A stretch of DNA of 64,000 bases. Origin: an uncultured Armatimonadota bacterium (GTDB lineage: Bacteria; Armatimonadota; Armatimonadia; Armatimonadales; Armatimonadaceae). Positions within the stretch are counted from its first letter, which is position 1; every line of letters begins with the position of its first letter. Location of the stretch: contig CAIVZM010000067.1 in NCBI GenBank assembly GCA_903910385.1, positions 52,906 to 116,905 of the forward strand, given 5' to 3'. Positions 35,904 to 45,127 of the stretch are shown piece after piece. The notes under the pieces are model-generated. The model ran no database searches and was not told the DNA's origin. It was given only the letters and a program-made list of their open reading frames with translations. Both the position numbers and the translations under genes were made by a program.

Positions 35904-36803
35904 GTGTTAAAAAGCGGCATTTTCAAGAATCTCTGGCGCAATGTAGATGCGCTCGTTACCGGGCGTGGGCGTATCGATGATGAGCTTTTCGAGGAGTTCG
36001 AGGCGGCCTTGCTGGCGGCGGACGTTTCTGTAACGACGACAGACAAAATCCTTGACGATTTGCGTGAAGCGGTGCGTCTGGAGAGGTTACCGGACGCCAA
36101 AGCAGTTCGCGAACGGTTACGTCAGTCTCTCACGGAAGCGTTAGGCGAAGCGGGCGATACCCGGCTCAAAGTGGCTCCGAGCGGACCTTCCCTTTATTTG
36201 ATGGTCGGCGTCAATGGCGTCGGAAAGACGACGACGCTGGGAAAAATGGCGTATCGCGCCACCCACACCGACGGCAAGAAAGTCATGCTCGTCGCAGGAG
36301 ATACCTTTCGCGCCGCCGCCGCCGATCAGTTGGCGATCTGGGCGCAACGCGCCGGATGCGATTTTATTCGCCAGCAAGAGCGCAGTGATCCCGCCGCCGT
36401 CGTTTTCGATGCCATTCAGGCAGCGAAGGCGCGAGACATCGACCTCATTCTGGTGGATACCGCAGGCCGCCTGCACAATAAGGCGAACCTGATGGAAGAA
36501 CTGCGAAAAATAGGCAGGGTCTGCGAACGGGAACTGGGACGCAAGCCTGACGAAGTCTTGCTGGCTCTGGATGCCACGACCGGACAGAATGCGGTTCGTC
36601 AGGCGCAGGAATTCATCGGTGCAGTGGGCGTCACCGGTATTGCCCTGGCGAAACTCGATGGCACGGCGCGTGGTGGTATCGTTATCACGCTTCGCGAAGA
36701 ACTGGGCGTTCCTGTCAAGATCGTCGGCGTCGGCGAGCAACCGGCAGACATCCGTCCTTTTGTCCCTCAGGTCTTTATCGAAGCGCTTCTGGACACCGAA
36801 TAG
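35904..36803 (+). CDS. ftsY: Signal recognition particle receptor FtsY
   Basis: A 299-residue SRP GTPase with the N and G domains and almost no acidic A domain, like the short FtsY forms. The four-helix N domain (residues 1-95) is followed by the P-loop GVNGVGKTT (102-110), the AGDTFRAAAADQL motif (about 130-142), DTAGRLHNKANLMEEL (about 184-199) and AKLDGTARGG (about 252). It docks ribosome-SRP complexes at the membrane through its partner GTPase Ffh. GTG is the start codon. It is followed after 155 bases by two tandem S41 protease genes but has no obvious functional link to them. Confidence 0.95.
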   Translation: MLKSGIFKNLWRNVDALVTGRGRIDDELFEEFEAALLAADVSVTTTDKILDDLREAVRLERLPDAKAVRERLRQSLTEALGEAGDTRLKVAPSGPSLYLMVGVNGVGKTTTLGKMAYRATHTDGKKVMLVAGDTFRAAAADQLAIWAQRAGCDFIRQQERSDPAAVVFDAIQAAKARDIDLILVDTAGRLHNKANLMEELRKIGRVCERELGRKPDEVLLALDATTGQNAVRQAQEFIGAVGVTGIALAKLDGTARGGIVITLREELGVPVKIVGVGEQPADIRPFVPQVFIEALLDTE

Positions 36804-36958
36804 TTCGTATTTTCATCTCAAGGTATTGCCAGATGAACGGATATTTCCCGTTTTTAGGTGTATAATTTCGTATTCCGTTGTACCAGCGTCGGGCGGGAAC
36901 TTGAAGACCGGCACGCATAGTAAAGACGATTAGAACTCCCCTGGAAGGTGACGCATCG

Positions 36959-38419
36959 TTGAAACGCAGTCGAAGAAGCGCCCTCGTTTATTTTTCATTC
37001 GCCGCATTGAGCGCCGCCGCTTTTGCAGGTGGTTCCTATTTGCGAGACAGTGGCGATCCCTTCCATTTGAAATCTCCTGCAGGGCAAACGCGTCTGGCGC
37101 AGCGCGGTTCGGGACGCGAGAGCGGTCATGAGGGGTATGCCTTTCGCGGACCCCTCTCTTCTTCGTCCGTGGCGCCGGGCGGCGAGGACGATGCCGGTAA
37201 TGCACGTCGAACCTTCGAAACTATTTACAGTCTGGTCCAGCAATATTATGTCGACAAAATTCCTGCCGACACGCAACTGAGTCGCGGCGCGATCCGGGGA
37301 ATGCTGGCATCGCTAAACGATCCCAACTGTTATTTCCTCGAACCTGACCAGTTTGCGCTGATTGAGGCGGAACAAGCGGGCAAATATTCAGGAATCGGCG
37401 CCTCACTGGCAATCAGAGCGCAACCTCGTGATGGATACACCGAGTATAAAATCGTGATCGCCGCGCCCATTCCCGGTTCGCCCGCCGAAAAAGCGGGATT
37501 GAAGCCCGGCGATGTCGTCACCTATCTCAATGGTCGATGGGTCCTCGGATACGACCCATTCCTCCGCGCCAACCGTATGGCGGACAAGTTGGAGCGCAGG
37601 GCGAATGATGCGCAAACGGAAGAAGTTCGGAAAGAGTTCACAGCGGCCCGGCAACGAGCGCAGGGTGGATTCGGTCTATTCGGCGCACAGATGGCGTTAC
37701 GCGGCGATACAGCTACCCTGAAACGATTGAATCTGCCTTCGGATAAGATTTCGGTCACTATTGAGAGGCCCGGCGCGAAAAATCCCATTACGGTGGAAAT
37801 GACACACGCTCAAACCGAAGTCCCGCCTGTATCCGGACGCGTCTTGCCAGATGGTTCCGGCTACATTCATATTCCCGCCTTTACTACCAAAACGACCGAG
37901 CAATTCAAAACCGTCTTTGCTTCACTGCCTCGCAATAAAGGTCTGGTGCTGGATTTGCGGGGAAACCCCGGAGGGTTGAGCGAATCCGCCGTCGCCATCG
38001 AAGGTTTGTTGTCTTCAAGCGGAGTTTTTGGTTATGAAGTGCGCCCCGGAGGAAAATCCGTATCGGTCAAACCGGTATCTTATACCGGCGTGAACCAACC
38101 ACTGGCAGTCCTGACCGATCAAGGCACCGCATCAGTAGCGGAGGCGTTAGCCGCTGCGCTGACCGATAAAGGGACAACGGCGCTGATTGGCAGAGAGACT
38201 TTCGGCGATTCGCTGTTACAGACCGCATACTCTCTGCCGGATGGTTCGGCGTTCGTTCTTGCCACTGGCAAAATGCTGGGGCCTCGCCGCACCGACTGGG
38301 CGGGAGTCGGCCTCACACCCAAAGCGATTATCACGCAGAATGCCACCGATGAACAGTGGATGCGCCGCGCATCAGAAGAGTTACGCCAGCATACGCATGT
38401 CGCAGACAACGTGCGATAA
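36959..38419 (+). CDS. S41 family protease homologue lacking the catalytic lysine
   Basis: A 486-residue exported protein of the CtpA (tail-specific protease) family. An N-terminal anchor (about residues 8-27) precedes the S41 N-terminal helix region, a PDZ domain (APIPGSPAEKAGLKPGDVVTYLNG near 165-190) and the peptidase core. Ser392 of TASVAE occupies the nucleophile position, but the residue 25 places on, Lys in active enzymes (TFGKG), is Asp417 (TFGDS). An intact family member follows 116 bases downstream. It may be a pseudo-protease, scaffold or regulator of that enzyme. TTG start with GGAAGG about 9 bases upstream; a TATAAT lies at 36861-36866. Confidence 0.85.
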   Translation: MKRSRRSALVYFSFAALSAAAFAGGSYLRDSGDPFHLKSPAGQTRLAQRGSGRESGHEGYAFRGPLSSSSVAPGGEDDAGNARRTFETIYSLVQQYYVDKIPADTQLSRGAIRGMLASLNDPNCYFLEPDQFALIEAEQAGKYSGIGASLAIRAQPRDGYTEYKIVIAAPIPGSPAEKAGLKPGDVVTYLNGRWVLGYDPFLRANRMADKLERRANDAQTEEVRKEFTAARQRAQGGFGLFGAQMALRGDTATLKRLNLPSDKISVTIERPGAKNPITVEMTHAQTEVPPVSGRVLPDGSGYIHIPAFTTKTTEQFKTVFASLPRNKGLVLDLRGNPGGLSESAVAIEGLLSSSGVFGYEVRPGGKSVSVKPVSYTGVNQPLAVLTDQGTASVAEALAAALTDKGTTALIGRETFGDSLLQTAYSLPDGSAFVLATGKMLGPRRTDWAGVGLTPKAIITQNATDEQWMRRASEELRQHTHVADNVR

Positions 38420-38428
38420 ACATCGGTT

Positions 38429-38454
38429 GAGAAGTCATTGTGAGAAGTCATTGT
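38429..38454 (+). repeat. 13-base tandem duplication
   Basis: Two perfect adjacent copies of GAGAAGTCATTGT lie between the two S41 genes, followed by a partial third (GAGGAG). It looks like a recent slippage duplication in untranslated spacer. Confidence 0.8.
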
Positions 38455-38535
38455 GAGGAGCAGGGTCGCCCGTCAGGTCGACAACATTTTTGGTCGAGAG
38501 CAGTCTGTACTCAGACAAACTCGGTGAGGTAATCT

Positions 38536-39900
38536 ATGGTGCGAACCGTATTGAAAATCTTTGTTGCGTTTTCCATACTGACCGTGGCGTTTGTCTGCGG
38601 TTTCTCCTGGGATACCCTCCAGGACGCCCCGAAGAACTGGAGCGCCGCCCGCTGGAAACTGGGGACAGTCCCCCCTGCGGCGTTGGCTTCCATCCTGCGG
38701 TCAGCGACGGCGCAAGCGCAATCAAGCGATCTGCCACCGACCGAAACGTATGTCGCAGCAATGAACGCGATTCGTACACAATACTATGCCCCCGCTGTCG
38801 ACCGGGAGCGGATGGGCGTCACTCCCCTGACCTACTCGGCGATAGAGGGAATGCTTGCGACGTTGAAAGACCCTTACACCGTCTTCTATACCCCGAAGAA
38901 GTACCGGGATATGCTTCAGGAGCAGAGCGGCAATCCGTTTGTGGGTATCGGGGCGCGACTGGATACCGGTAAAGACCGTCGTGTCTTTATTGTGGAACCG
39001 ATGGACAACTCGCCCGCATTAAAAGCCGGTCTGATTTCTGGAGATGTGATCACCGCGATTGATGACAAGAGCGTTGTTGGCGTCAAGATGGAAGATGTCA
39101 TTTCCCGAATCAAAGGACTAGAAAACTCCTATGTGCGCCTGACAATCGAGCGAAAAAACAAACTGATCAACTTCCGTATCAAACGGGCGATGGTCAATCA
39201 ACCCGTCGTCACTTACCGCATGGAGGATGAAGCGGCGAAGATCGGCTACATTGCGCTGGACATGTTCAATGAACAAGCGGATACAGAATTCGATCGCGCC
39301 CTGAGCAAACTCGAAAAACAGGGAATGAAGTCGCTCATTTTCGATCTCCGTGACAACCCCGGCGGTCTGCTCAACATTGCGCAGGATATCGCTTCCCGCT
39401 TCCTGAAAAGCGGCCCGGTGGTATGGGTCAAAGAGAAAAGCGGGCGCGTTTCCTCGCTGGATGTCGAAGCCGACAAGCATCGCGGCGGTTTGAGCGCAGG
39501 AGCGTATCCGGTCGTGACACTGGTCAATGGAAATTCGGCGTCGGCTTCCGAGATTGTCGCGGGATCGATTCAGGACGGTAAAGCCGGCATCCTTGTGGGC
39601 ACGCGTACCTATGGCAAAGGATTGGTGCAGACTATCATTCCTCTGACCGGGGAAGAAGCCGTCAAAATTACGACGCAACATTATTTTACCCGCGACAAAC
39701 GCGATATCAATGTCCGTCATGATGAATTCGGCCACGCTGTCGGTGGAACCGGGGGTATTGTTCCGGATATAACCGTAGAATTCACCGACAAGGATTCCGA
39801 AGCGCAACGCGAAGCTGCAAGACGTAATAGCGATGATCGCGCCGCGATTCGCCGGCTTGATCCTCAACTACAAAAAGCGCTGGAAATACTGCGAAAATAA
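38536..39900 (+). CDS. S41 family C-terminal processing peptidase
   Basis: A 454-residue CtpA-type serine protease exported through an N-terminal hydrophobic segment (about residues 5-25). The order is helical N region (TPLTYSAIEGMLATLKDPYT near 95-115), PDZ domain (FVGIGARL ... VDNSP near 135-155) and peptidase core. The Ser-Lys dyad is present: Ser336 in NSASASE and Lys361 in TYGKGLVQ, with the DLRDNPGG motif near 273. It should cut the C-termini of extracytoplasmic proteins. GAGG lies 6 bases before the ATG. The preceding paralogue lacks the Lys, so this is the active member of the pair. Confidence 0.93.
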   Translation: MVRTVLKIFVAFSILTVAFVCGFSWDTLQDAPKNWSAARWKLGTVPPAALASILRSATAQAQSSDLPPTETYVAAMNAIRTQYYAPAVDRERMGVTPLTYSAIEGMLATLKDPYTVFYTPKKYRDMLQEQSGNPFVGIGARLDTGKDRRVFIVEPMDNSPALKAGLISGDVITAIDDKSVVGVKMEDVISRIKGLENSYVRLTIERKNKLINFRIKRAMVNQPVVTYRMEDEAAKIGYIALDMFNEQADTEFDRALSKLEKQGMKSLIFDLRDNPGGLLNIAQDIASRFLKSGPVVWVKEKSGRVSSLDVEADKHRGGLSAGAYPVVTLVNGNSASASEIVAGSIQDGKAGILVGTRTYGKGLVQTIIPLTGEEAVKITTQHYFTRDKRDINVRHDEFGHAVGGTGGIVPDITVEFTDKDSEAQREAARRNSDDRAAIRRLDPQLQKALEILRK

Positions 39901-39942
39901 AACGGAAGGGCGTAGTATCCTGCGTCCCTCCCGATTGATGAT

Positions 39943-40311
39943 ATGGCCTACTCGGAACTGTACGTCTGCGATACCTGCGACTATGATGCAACTCTCGTTC
40001 ATGCGGAAGAATGGCAAGCGGGTCGCAATGGCGAAATTTCGCCCTATCCCGGCTATGGCGCTTTTGGCGGGTTGGTCAACCGTCTCTGGTGCCCTGAATG
40101 TCAGACAGTACGACCTTATGTTTTCCTGCGTCTCTCGCCCCCGGCGGATCATGCTGTCGTCGCTTATGCCGAAGCGCAACGTCTCGGTTGCGATGGTCGC
40201 GAAACTGGTCCCTGTCCCGCATGTCAGACAGAATTGACCTGGCAGGCCGATACTGTTCCCTGCCCTTCCTGCAAAACCGGGACTCTGCGATACACCGGCG
40301 GTTGGGAATAA
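39943..40311 (+). CDS. Zinc-ribbon protein of unknown function
   Basis: A 122-residue protein with four CXXC pairs arranged as zinc ribbons: CDTC (residues 9-12), CPEC (about 50-53), CPAC (about 92-95) and CPSC (about 108-111). Each pair of CXXC motifs could hold one zinc ion. No DNA-binding or enzymatic motif is seen. It follows the active S41 protease by 42 bases and may be cotranscribed. There is no good Shine-Dalgarno. Zinc ribbons of this kind often mediate protein or nucleic acid contacts, but nothing more specific can be said. Confidence 0.7.
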   Translation: MAYSELYVCDTCDYDATLVHAEEWQAGRNGEISPYPGYGAFGGLVNRLWCPECQTVRPYVFLRLSPPADHAVVAYAEAQRLGCDGRETGPCPACQTELTWQADTVPCPSCKTGTLRYTGGWE

Positions 40312-40465
40312 CGCTCACGGATGGTATGCACTTCGTCAGCAGACCCCGTAAGGTTTGGCTACGAAGTCGGTTTAACCCGGTCATCCTTCAGAAATCCGTT
40401 CAAGTGTTGGCGCGAAATCCCCCCGACAACATTGTATCGGAGGGGCGTTTCCGAAAGAACGAATA

Positions 40466-41740
40466 TCAGGAAGTTAATGCCGGGGCGGTCGGGGCTTCCA
40501 GAGCGGGCAGTGGCGGAAGTTCGGCATCGGCGTCGATATCATCTAACCGGACATAGACCTGCCGCATCACATCATCCACGGAAGTCAGACCGGCGCGGAT
40601 TTTGTTCAGGGCGTCCTCACGAATAGGGATCATCCCGATACTTTCCGCCGCCTGACGCAGTTGCGAAGCGGTTGCCCCGTGCATGATCAGTCGCTCGAAT
40701 TTCTCATCGGCGCGGACAACCTCGTGTACGGCGAGACGGCCTTTGTAACCAGTCCCTTCACAACGCTGGCAACCGACCGGATGCCAGATAAGGTCTGTCG
40801 GGGCAATATTCAACAATTCAGCCTGTCGCGGCGTTGGCGGAGCCTGCCGTCGGCATGAGGTACAGAGGCGCCGCACTAATCGCTGGGCGACCATACCGAT
40901 CAAACCGGAAGAAATCAGAAATGGCGGAACGCCCATATCCACCAGACGCGTCACGGACGTTGCGGCGTCATTAGAGTGGAGGGTAGAAAGCACCAGATGG
41001 CCCGTCATGGCTGCGCGGAAGGCGATTTCAGCGGTTTCGGCATCGCGGATTTCTCCGACGAGAATAATATCGGGGTCCTGTCGCAAAATGGAGCGGAGCT
41101 GACGTGCGAACGTCAGACCGACTTTATCAAAGACTTGACTCTGGTTGATGCCGTCCATGTCATATTCAATCGGGTCTTCGCAGGTGACGATATTGACCGT
41201 TTTGCTCTTCAAGGTGTTCAGGGCGGCATACAGTGTCGTCGTCTTGCCAGAACCGGTCGGACCTGTCACCAGAATCAGTCCCAGTGGTCGATGGATCAAA
41301 TCATCGAAGGCTGATTTGTTGTAAGGAGAAAAATCCAGTTGTTCCAGACCGCGCACCGACAACTCACGATCCAGAAGACGCATAACGATTTTCTCGCCAT
41401 ACAGCACCGGTAAAATAGAGATACGCAGGTCAATCGTGCGACCGGGAACGTTAATCGTCACGCGACCATCCTGGGGCAGACGCTTCTCGTTGATATCCAG
41501 ATCAGACATGACCTTCACACGCGCCGTACAGATATCCTGCATATCTTTGGGAAGGTTTTTCCAGACATGCATCACGCCATCAACACGAAAGCGGATTTCG
41601 ACAACCGTTTTACGCGGCTCGATATGGATGTCCGACGCTCCGACACGCACCGCTTCGCTGATCATTGCGTTGATCATCTGCACAGCGGGACCTTGCGCTG
41701 AGCGCGCGCCGACAGAGTCAATACGATTCAGGTCTTGCAC
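40466..41740 (-). CDS. GspE/PilB family secretion ATPase, N-terminally short
   Basis: A 424-residue ATPase of type II secretion or type IV pilus systems. Residues 1-80 form the N2 domain (INAMISEAVRVGASDIHIEP). The core has Walker A GPTGSGKTT (about 160-168), an Asp box ILRQDPDIILVGEIRD, a His box STLHSND and a zinc site of two CxxC motifs (CTSC and CQRC). The usual MshEN/N1 domain, 150 or so residues, is absent. The start is GTG 41740 with GGAGG 6 bases upstream; a longer frame runs on but is rejected since it crosses the thrS promoter region. It may energise assembly of DUF1559-type pseudopilins such as that at 1774. Confidence 0.88.
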   Translation of the reverse strand: MQDLNRIDSVGARSAQGPAVQMINAMISEAVRVGASDIHIEPRKTVVEIRFRVDGVMHVWKNLPKDMQDICTARVKVMSDLDINEKRLPQDGRVTINVPGRTIDLRISILPVLYGEKIVMRLLDRELSVRGLEQLDFSPYNKSAFDDLIHRPLGLILVTGPTGSGKTTTLYAALNTLKSKTVNIVTCEDPIEYDMDGINQSQVFDKVGLTFARQLRSILRQDPDIILVGEIRDAETAEIAFRAAMTGHLVLSTLHSNDAATSVTRLVDMGVPPFLISSGLIGMVAQRLVRRLCTSCRRQAPPTPRQAELLNIAPTDLIWHPVGCQRCEGTGYKGRLAVHEVVRADEKFERLIMHGATASQLRQAAESIGMIPIREDALNKIRAGLTSVDDVMRQVYVRLDDIDADAELPPLPALEAPTAPALTS

Positions 41741-41902
41741 ATTAAACCTCCGTGGGGAATGGAGCCAGAAGTCAGGAACCAGAAGCCCGAAGAAAAGCGC
41801 TGCCGGATGCCCTCTGAACCAGTCAGTCCCTTTCGTTACGAAGTGAATCGGAGGAAAGTTTCCGCTGCATCCGGTCGCTTTGACATGGATACTGGTGAAT
41901 TT

Positions 41903-41931
41903 TTGCCATTTGATCGCTTGCACCGTACTAT
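41903..41931 (+). promoter_or_regulatory. thrS promoter
   Basis: TTGCCA, 17-base spacer, TACTAT; GGGAG lies 9 bases before the thrS ATG. No T-box leader is present, as the leader is only about 25 bases. Confidence 0.6.
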
Positions 41932-41962
41932 AGGGCATCCTGTTGTATGGGAGTAGCCCCTT

Positions 41963-43762
41963 ATGTCTTCGGAATCAGTGGAAGATGAACTCTCCGCACC
42001 GTCGGATTTTCTTTCGCGTATGCGTCATACCACCACCCACGTGATGGCGCAGGCAGTGAACGAAATATTCCCCGACGCTAAACTGGGTATCGGCCCGGTC
42101 ATCGAAAACGGTTTTTACTATGACTTCGATTTGCCTCGCTCATTAACTCCGGATGATCTGGAAGAAATCGAGCGCAGGATGACGCGTATCGTCAAGGAAG
42201 ACCTGAAACTCAACCGATTTGTGGAACCCAGAGAAGTCGCCCGGCAGCGATGTGAGAACATGGGCCAATCGTATAAAGTCCAACTCATCGACGATTTGCC
42301 GGAGGGCGAAGAAATCTCGTTTTTCCAGCAAGGAGATTTTATCGACCTCTGCCGGGGACCGCATATCGAATCCACCGGGCGCATCGGCGCATTCAAATTG
42401 ATGAGTGTCGCCGGAGCATACTGGCGCGGCAGTGAAAAGAACCCAATGCTTCAACGCATTTACGGGACGGCTTTCCAGAAGAAATCGCAACTGGAATCCT
42501 ATCTGGAAATGCTGGAGGAAGCTAAAAAGCGAGACCATAAGGTGCTGGGCAAGCAACTCGGTCTTTTCATGAACTCGTCTCTGATCGGGCCAGGACTACC
42601 ACTCTGGCTTCCGAACGGCGCTATCGTGCGACGCACTCTGGAACGATTTATTCAGGATGTAGAAATCGAACGGGGATATGAGCATGTCTATACTCCAGTA
42701 CTGGCGCACAAGAATCTCTACGAGGTATCCGGTCACTGGGAACATTATAAAGATGGCATGTTTCCCGTGATGGAGATTGACGGCGAAGAGTTCGTTCTTC
42801 GCCCGATGAACTGTCCGCATCACATCCAGATTTTCAAAAACGAACTTCGCTCCTACCGTGAACTACCGGTGCGATACGCCGAACTCGGCACGATGTATCG
42901 CTGGGAAAAGTCCGGGGAATTGTCCGGTCTATCACGCGTTCGTGCGATGACTCTTTCGGACGCCCATATCTTCTGCTCGGAAGATCAGGTCAAGGACGAA
43001 GTAAAGGCGGCGATCCTGATGATTGAGGACGCCTACCGACGCCTTGGCATCACGGAGTACCGCTATCGCCTGTCGTTACACGATCCAAAGAATACCGAAA
43101 AGTATGTTGACAATCCGGAACTCTGGAGTAAGGCGGAAGGCGAACTACGGGAAGTGTTCGCAGAGTTGGATATGCCCTATTACGAAGGAGTTGGCGAGGC
43201 GGCATTCTATGGGCCGAAGATCGACATACAACTAAAGAACGTTCTGGGACGTGAAGAAACAGTTTCAACCGTTCAGGTTGACCGACACCTTCCCAACCAG
43301 TTCGAACTGGAGTTTATCGGCGAGGATGGTAAGAGGCATCGTCCCGTCATGATCCATCGCGGCTATCTCTCGACAATGGAACGTATGATCTCTTTCCTGA
43401 TCGAACACTATGCCGGGGCATTCCCGGTGTGGCTCGCTCCAGAGCAGGTGCGTATCCTCTCCATCGCCGACCGCCACAACGAGTGGTGCGAAGCGCTGGC
43501 GAAGCGAATGAACGCGCTCGGACTGCGGGTAAAGGTGGACGCCCGAAGCGAAAAGACCGGTAAGAAAATCGCTGAAGCCCAGATTCGAAAAATTCCCTAC
43601 ATGCTGATTGTAGGTGACCGGGATATCGAAAATGGCACAGTTTCGGTACGAGTCCGCGAGAAAGGCGATATTGGGCCACGTCCAGTGGATGAATTTATCG
43701 CCGATCTGAAAGCCGAAGCGGATGCAAGAGGATTGCCCGATCATCCTATCGCCTCCGTCTAA
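41963..43762 (+). CDS. thrS: Threonyl-tRNA synthetase, lacking the TGS domain
   Basis: A 599-residue class II synthetase that charges tRNA-Thr. The editing domain starts at residue 20 with HTTTHVMAQAV and includes C-x3-H in DLCRGPH, so it is likely intact. The catalytic core has the zinc ligands Cys in RPMNCPHH, His in SDAHIF and His in MIHRGYLSTMERM, together with class II motifs 1-3. The anticodon-binding domain occupies the last 100 residues. The N-terminal TGS domain of about 60 residues found in most bacterial forms is missing, and no coding sequence for it lies upstream. Promoter and Shine-Dalgarno fit the chosen ATG. Confidence 0.95.
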   Translation: MSSESVEDELSAPSDFLSRMRHTTTHVMAQAVNEIFPDAKLGIGPVIENGFYYDFDLPRSLTPDDLEEIERRMTRIVKEDLKLNRFVEPREVARQRCENMGQSYKVQLIDDLPEGEEISFFQQGDFIDLCRGPHIESTGRIGAFKLMSVAGAYWRGSEKNPMLQRIYGTAFQKKSQLESYLEMLEEAKKRDHKVLGKQLGLFMNSSLIGPGLPLWLPNGAIVRRTLERFIQDVEIERGYEHVYTPVLAHKNLYEVSGHWEHYKDGMFPVMEIDGEEFVLRPMNCPHHIQIFKNELRSYRELPVRYAELGTMYRWEKSGELSGLSRVRAMTLSDAHIFCSEDQVKDEVKAAILMIEDAYRRLGITEYRYRLSLHDPKNTEKYVDNPELWSKAEGELREVFAELDMPYYEGVGEAAFYGPKIDIQLKNVLGREETVSTVQVDRHLPNQFELEFIGEDGKRHRPVMIHRGYLSTMERMISFLIEHYAGAFPVWLAPEQVRILSIADRHNEWCEALAKRMNALGLRVKVDARSEKTGKKIAEAQIRKIPYMLIVGDRDIENGTVSVRVREKGDIGPRPVDEFIADLKAEADARGLPDHPIASV

Positions 43763-43777
43763 ATCGCTTTTTGAGCA

Positions 43778-43815
43778 TAGCCCTCCGCTGCATTCAGACG
43801 GAGGGCTAGCTTTTT
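43778..43815 (+). terminator. thrS terminator
   Basis: A stem TAGCCCTCCG / CGGAGGGCTA with an 11-base loop is followed by GCTTTTTCT: a classical intrinsic terminator 16 bases after the stop. Confidence 0.9.
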
Positions 43816-43849
43816 CTCCTGTATAGCCCGTTCGATACAATTTATTCGC

Positions 43850-44436
43850 AACAATATTGTTATATTATAAATAATATTGTTATAATATTTGCAAAATATC
43901 TGCTCTGTACCAGCAACCATACTGACAATTACTGAAGTGTAAGAGAGAAAACCTCGCCGGTGAATACAACAGGAATCTATCATCTCCGAGAAGTTTCTGA
44001 TTTTCAATAAGTATCTTTTAAAATTCCGAAGGGGGGAATTGACATTAGACTATTGACATGCTCAGAAAAAGCATAATATGCCTTAAATTACAACATATGC
44101 CATGGAAATTAAGTTAATACAGATACAATATATTTATCCTTCCTATATAATCTGTTGTTAGATGTTTAACTGATATCCAATTCCGCTTGAATTCCTTCCA
44201 GAGTGATATCTACTAATCGAAACAAACCTTACCGAATCTGATAAACGTGATATTATAAGTGAGAATAAGCGAATGCGATGTTATAGGATCGCTCTTGAAA
44301 AACGTAATGTTATAGGATCGTTTCTATATTCTGTCATATTGTGTTATTTGACGCGGGAGAAACATGTTGTTATACTATAGGTAGGGTTCTGTTGCAGGCA
44401 TATCGAAGTAGTCGGTATCCCTTACCTATATAGTAT
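43850..44436 (+). repeat. AT-rich spacer with repeated TGTTATA-type motifs and a long inverted repeat
   Basis: This 720-base gap before the XRE gene has no credible ORF. It holds a palindrome AACAATATTGTT at 43850-43861, AATATTGTTATA twice with 20-base period (43853, 43873), and ATGTTATAGGATCG twice at 44278-44291 and 44307-44320. A degenerate third copy lies at 44249-44259, 28-29 bases before the next. Closest to the gene, ATACTATAGGTAGGG (44372-44386) and CCCTTACCTATATAGTAT (44419-44436) form an imperfect inverted repeat enclosing about 32 bases. Confidence 0.6.
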
Positions 44437-44485
44437 TACCCAATAATACCTGCACAAAATTCAACGAATAAAGAGGTAATTGACC

Positions 44486-44920
44486 GTGATCCGGTCACCG
44501 GCGCAAGGTGTCTGCGCCGTTGTTCCTTATATGGATAATAAAGAGCGTCGGCTCAAGTTCGGTTCGTGGCTACGCATGCGCCGAGAACAACTGGGTCTTA
44601 CATCCAAACAGGTAGCCTCCGTAGTAGGAGTGTCCCAAGAAGCGATTACTTACTACGAGAATGGTCGCAATATGCCGCGACGTTCTCGCATGTTTGCACT
44701 TGCGGATGCCCTCCGGGTTCCGCTGAGTCTCGCGTTGGAACGTGGCGGGTTCGCGCATATCGATGCAGACCAGCAGGAAGCGGAGCGCGAGACGATTCTG
44801 GAAGCGTTACGCCGACTTCCAGCAGATCGACAGAAGTGGTACCTTCAAATGATCCAGCAGGATGTGGCGTTTCTAACGCAGTTCCAGCCAGATAGCGCTC
44901 CAGAGGAATCGGACGATTGA
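44486..44920 (+). CDS. XRE-family helix-turn-helix regulator
   Basis: A 144-residue protein. Residues 20-75 form an XRE/Cro helix-turn-helix (LKFGSWLRMRREQLGLTSKQVASVVGVSQEAITYYENGRNMPRRSRMFALADALRV, with the first conserved Gln as QLGLT). The C-terminal 65 residues are helical and acidic, probably for dimerisation or partner binding. GTG 44486 is chosen since GAGG lies 9 bases upstream; TTG 44480 or ATG 44531 are alternatives. The repeat-rich spacer before it may hold its operators. It precedes the SOD gene by 326 bases, a gap containing a hairpin but no gene. Confidence 0.75.
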   Translation: MIRSPAQGVCAVVPYMDNKERRLKFGSWLRMRREQLGLTSKQVASVVGVSQEAITYYENGRNMPRRSRMFALADALRVPLSLALERGGFAHIDADQQEAERETILEALRRLPADRQKWYLQMIQQDVAFLTQFQPDSAPEESDD

Positions 44921-45127
44921 ATCACGGATGTTTTCTCACGGCATGAGATTACGATACGATATCATTCGGGAAATTCCGGACAAAGGTATTACGGGGACGT
45001 TACGTTTGGAATATGGTATTCGATAAAAATCCTTCCGCAGACGCGCATGATGTCCCCTCGGGTAGCATCTGCCGGTAGACTTCAGATGCATTGCGAACAA
45101 AGTCTGAAACCGCTATCGATTCTATAA

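Noticed and set aside
39118..39867. 249-residue minus-strand frame opposite the active S41 protease
   Set aside because: Antisense to conserved catalytic motifs; no ribosome-binding site or similarity pattern.
41741..41962. Possible T-box or other leader before thrS
   Set aside because: The promoter at 41903-41931 leaves only about a 25-base leader, and no T-box sequence or specifier hairpin is visible.
43816..44485. Possible CRISPR array in the repeat-rich spacer
   Set aside because: Repeats are short (11-14 bases), only two or three copies, without spacers of uniform length, and no cas genes lie nearby.
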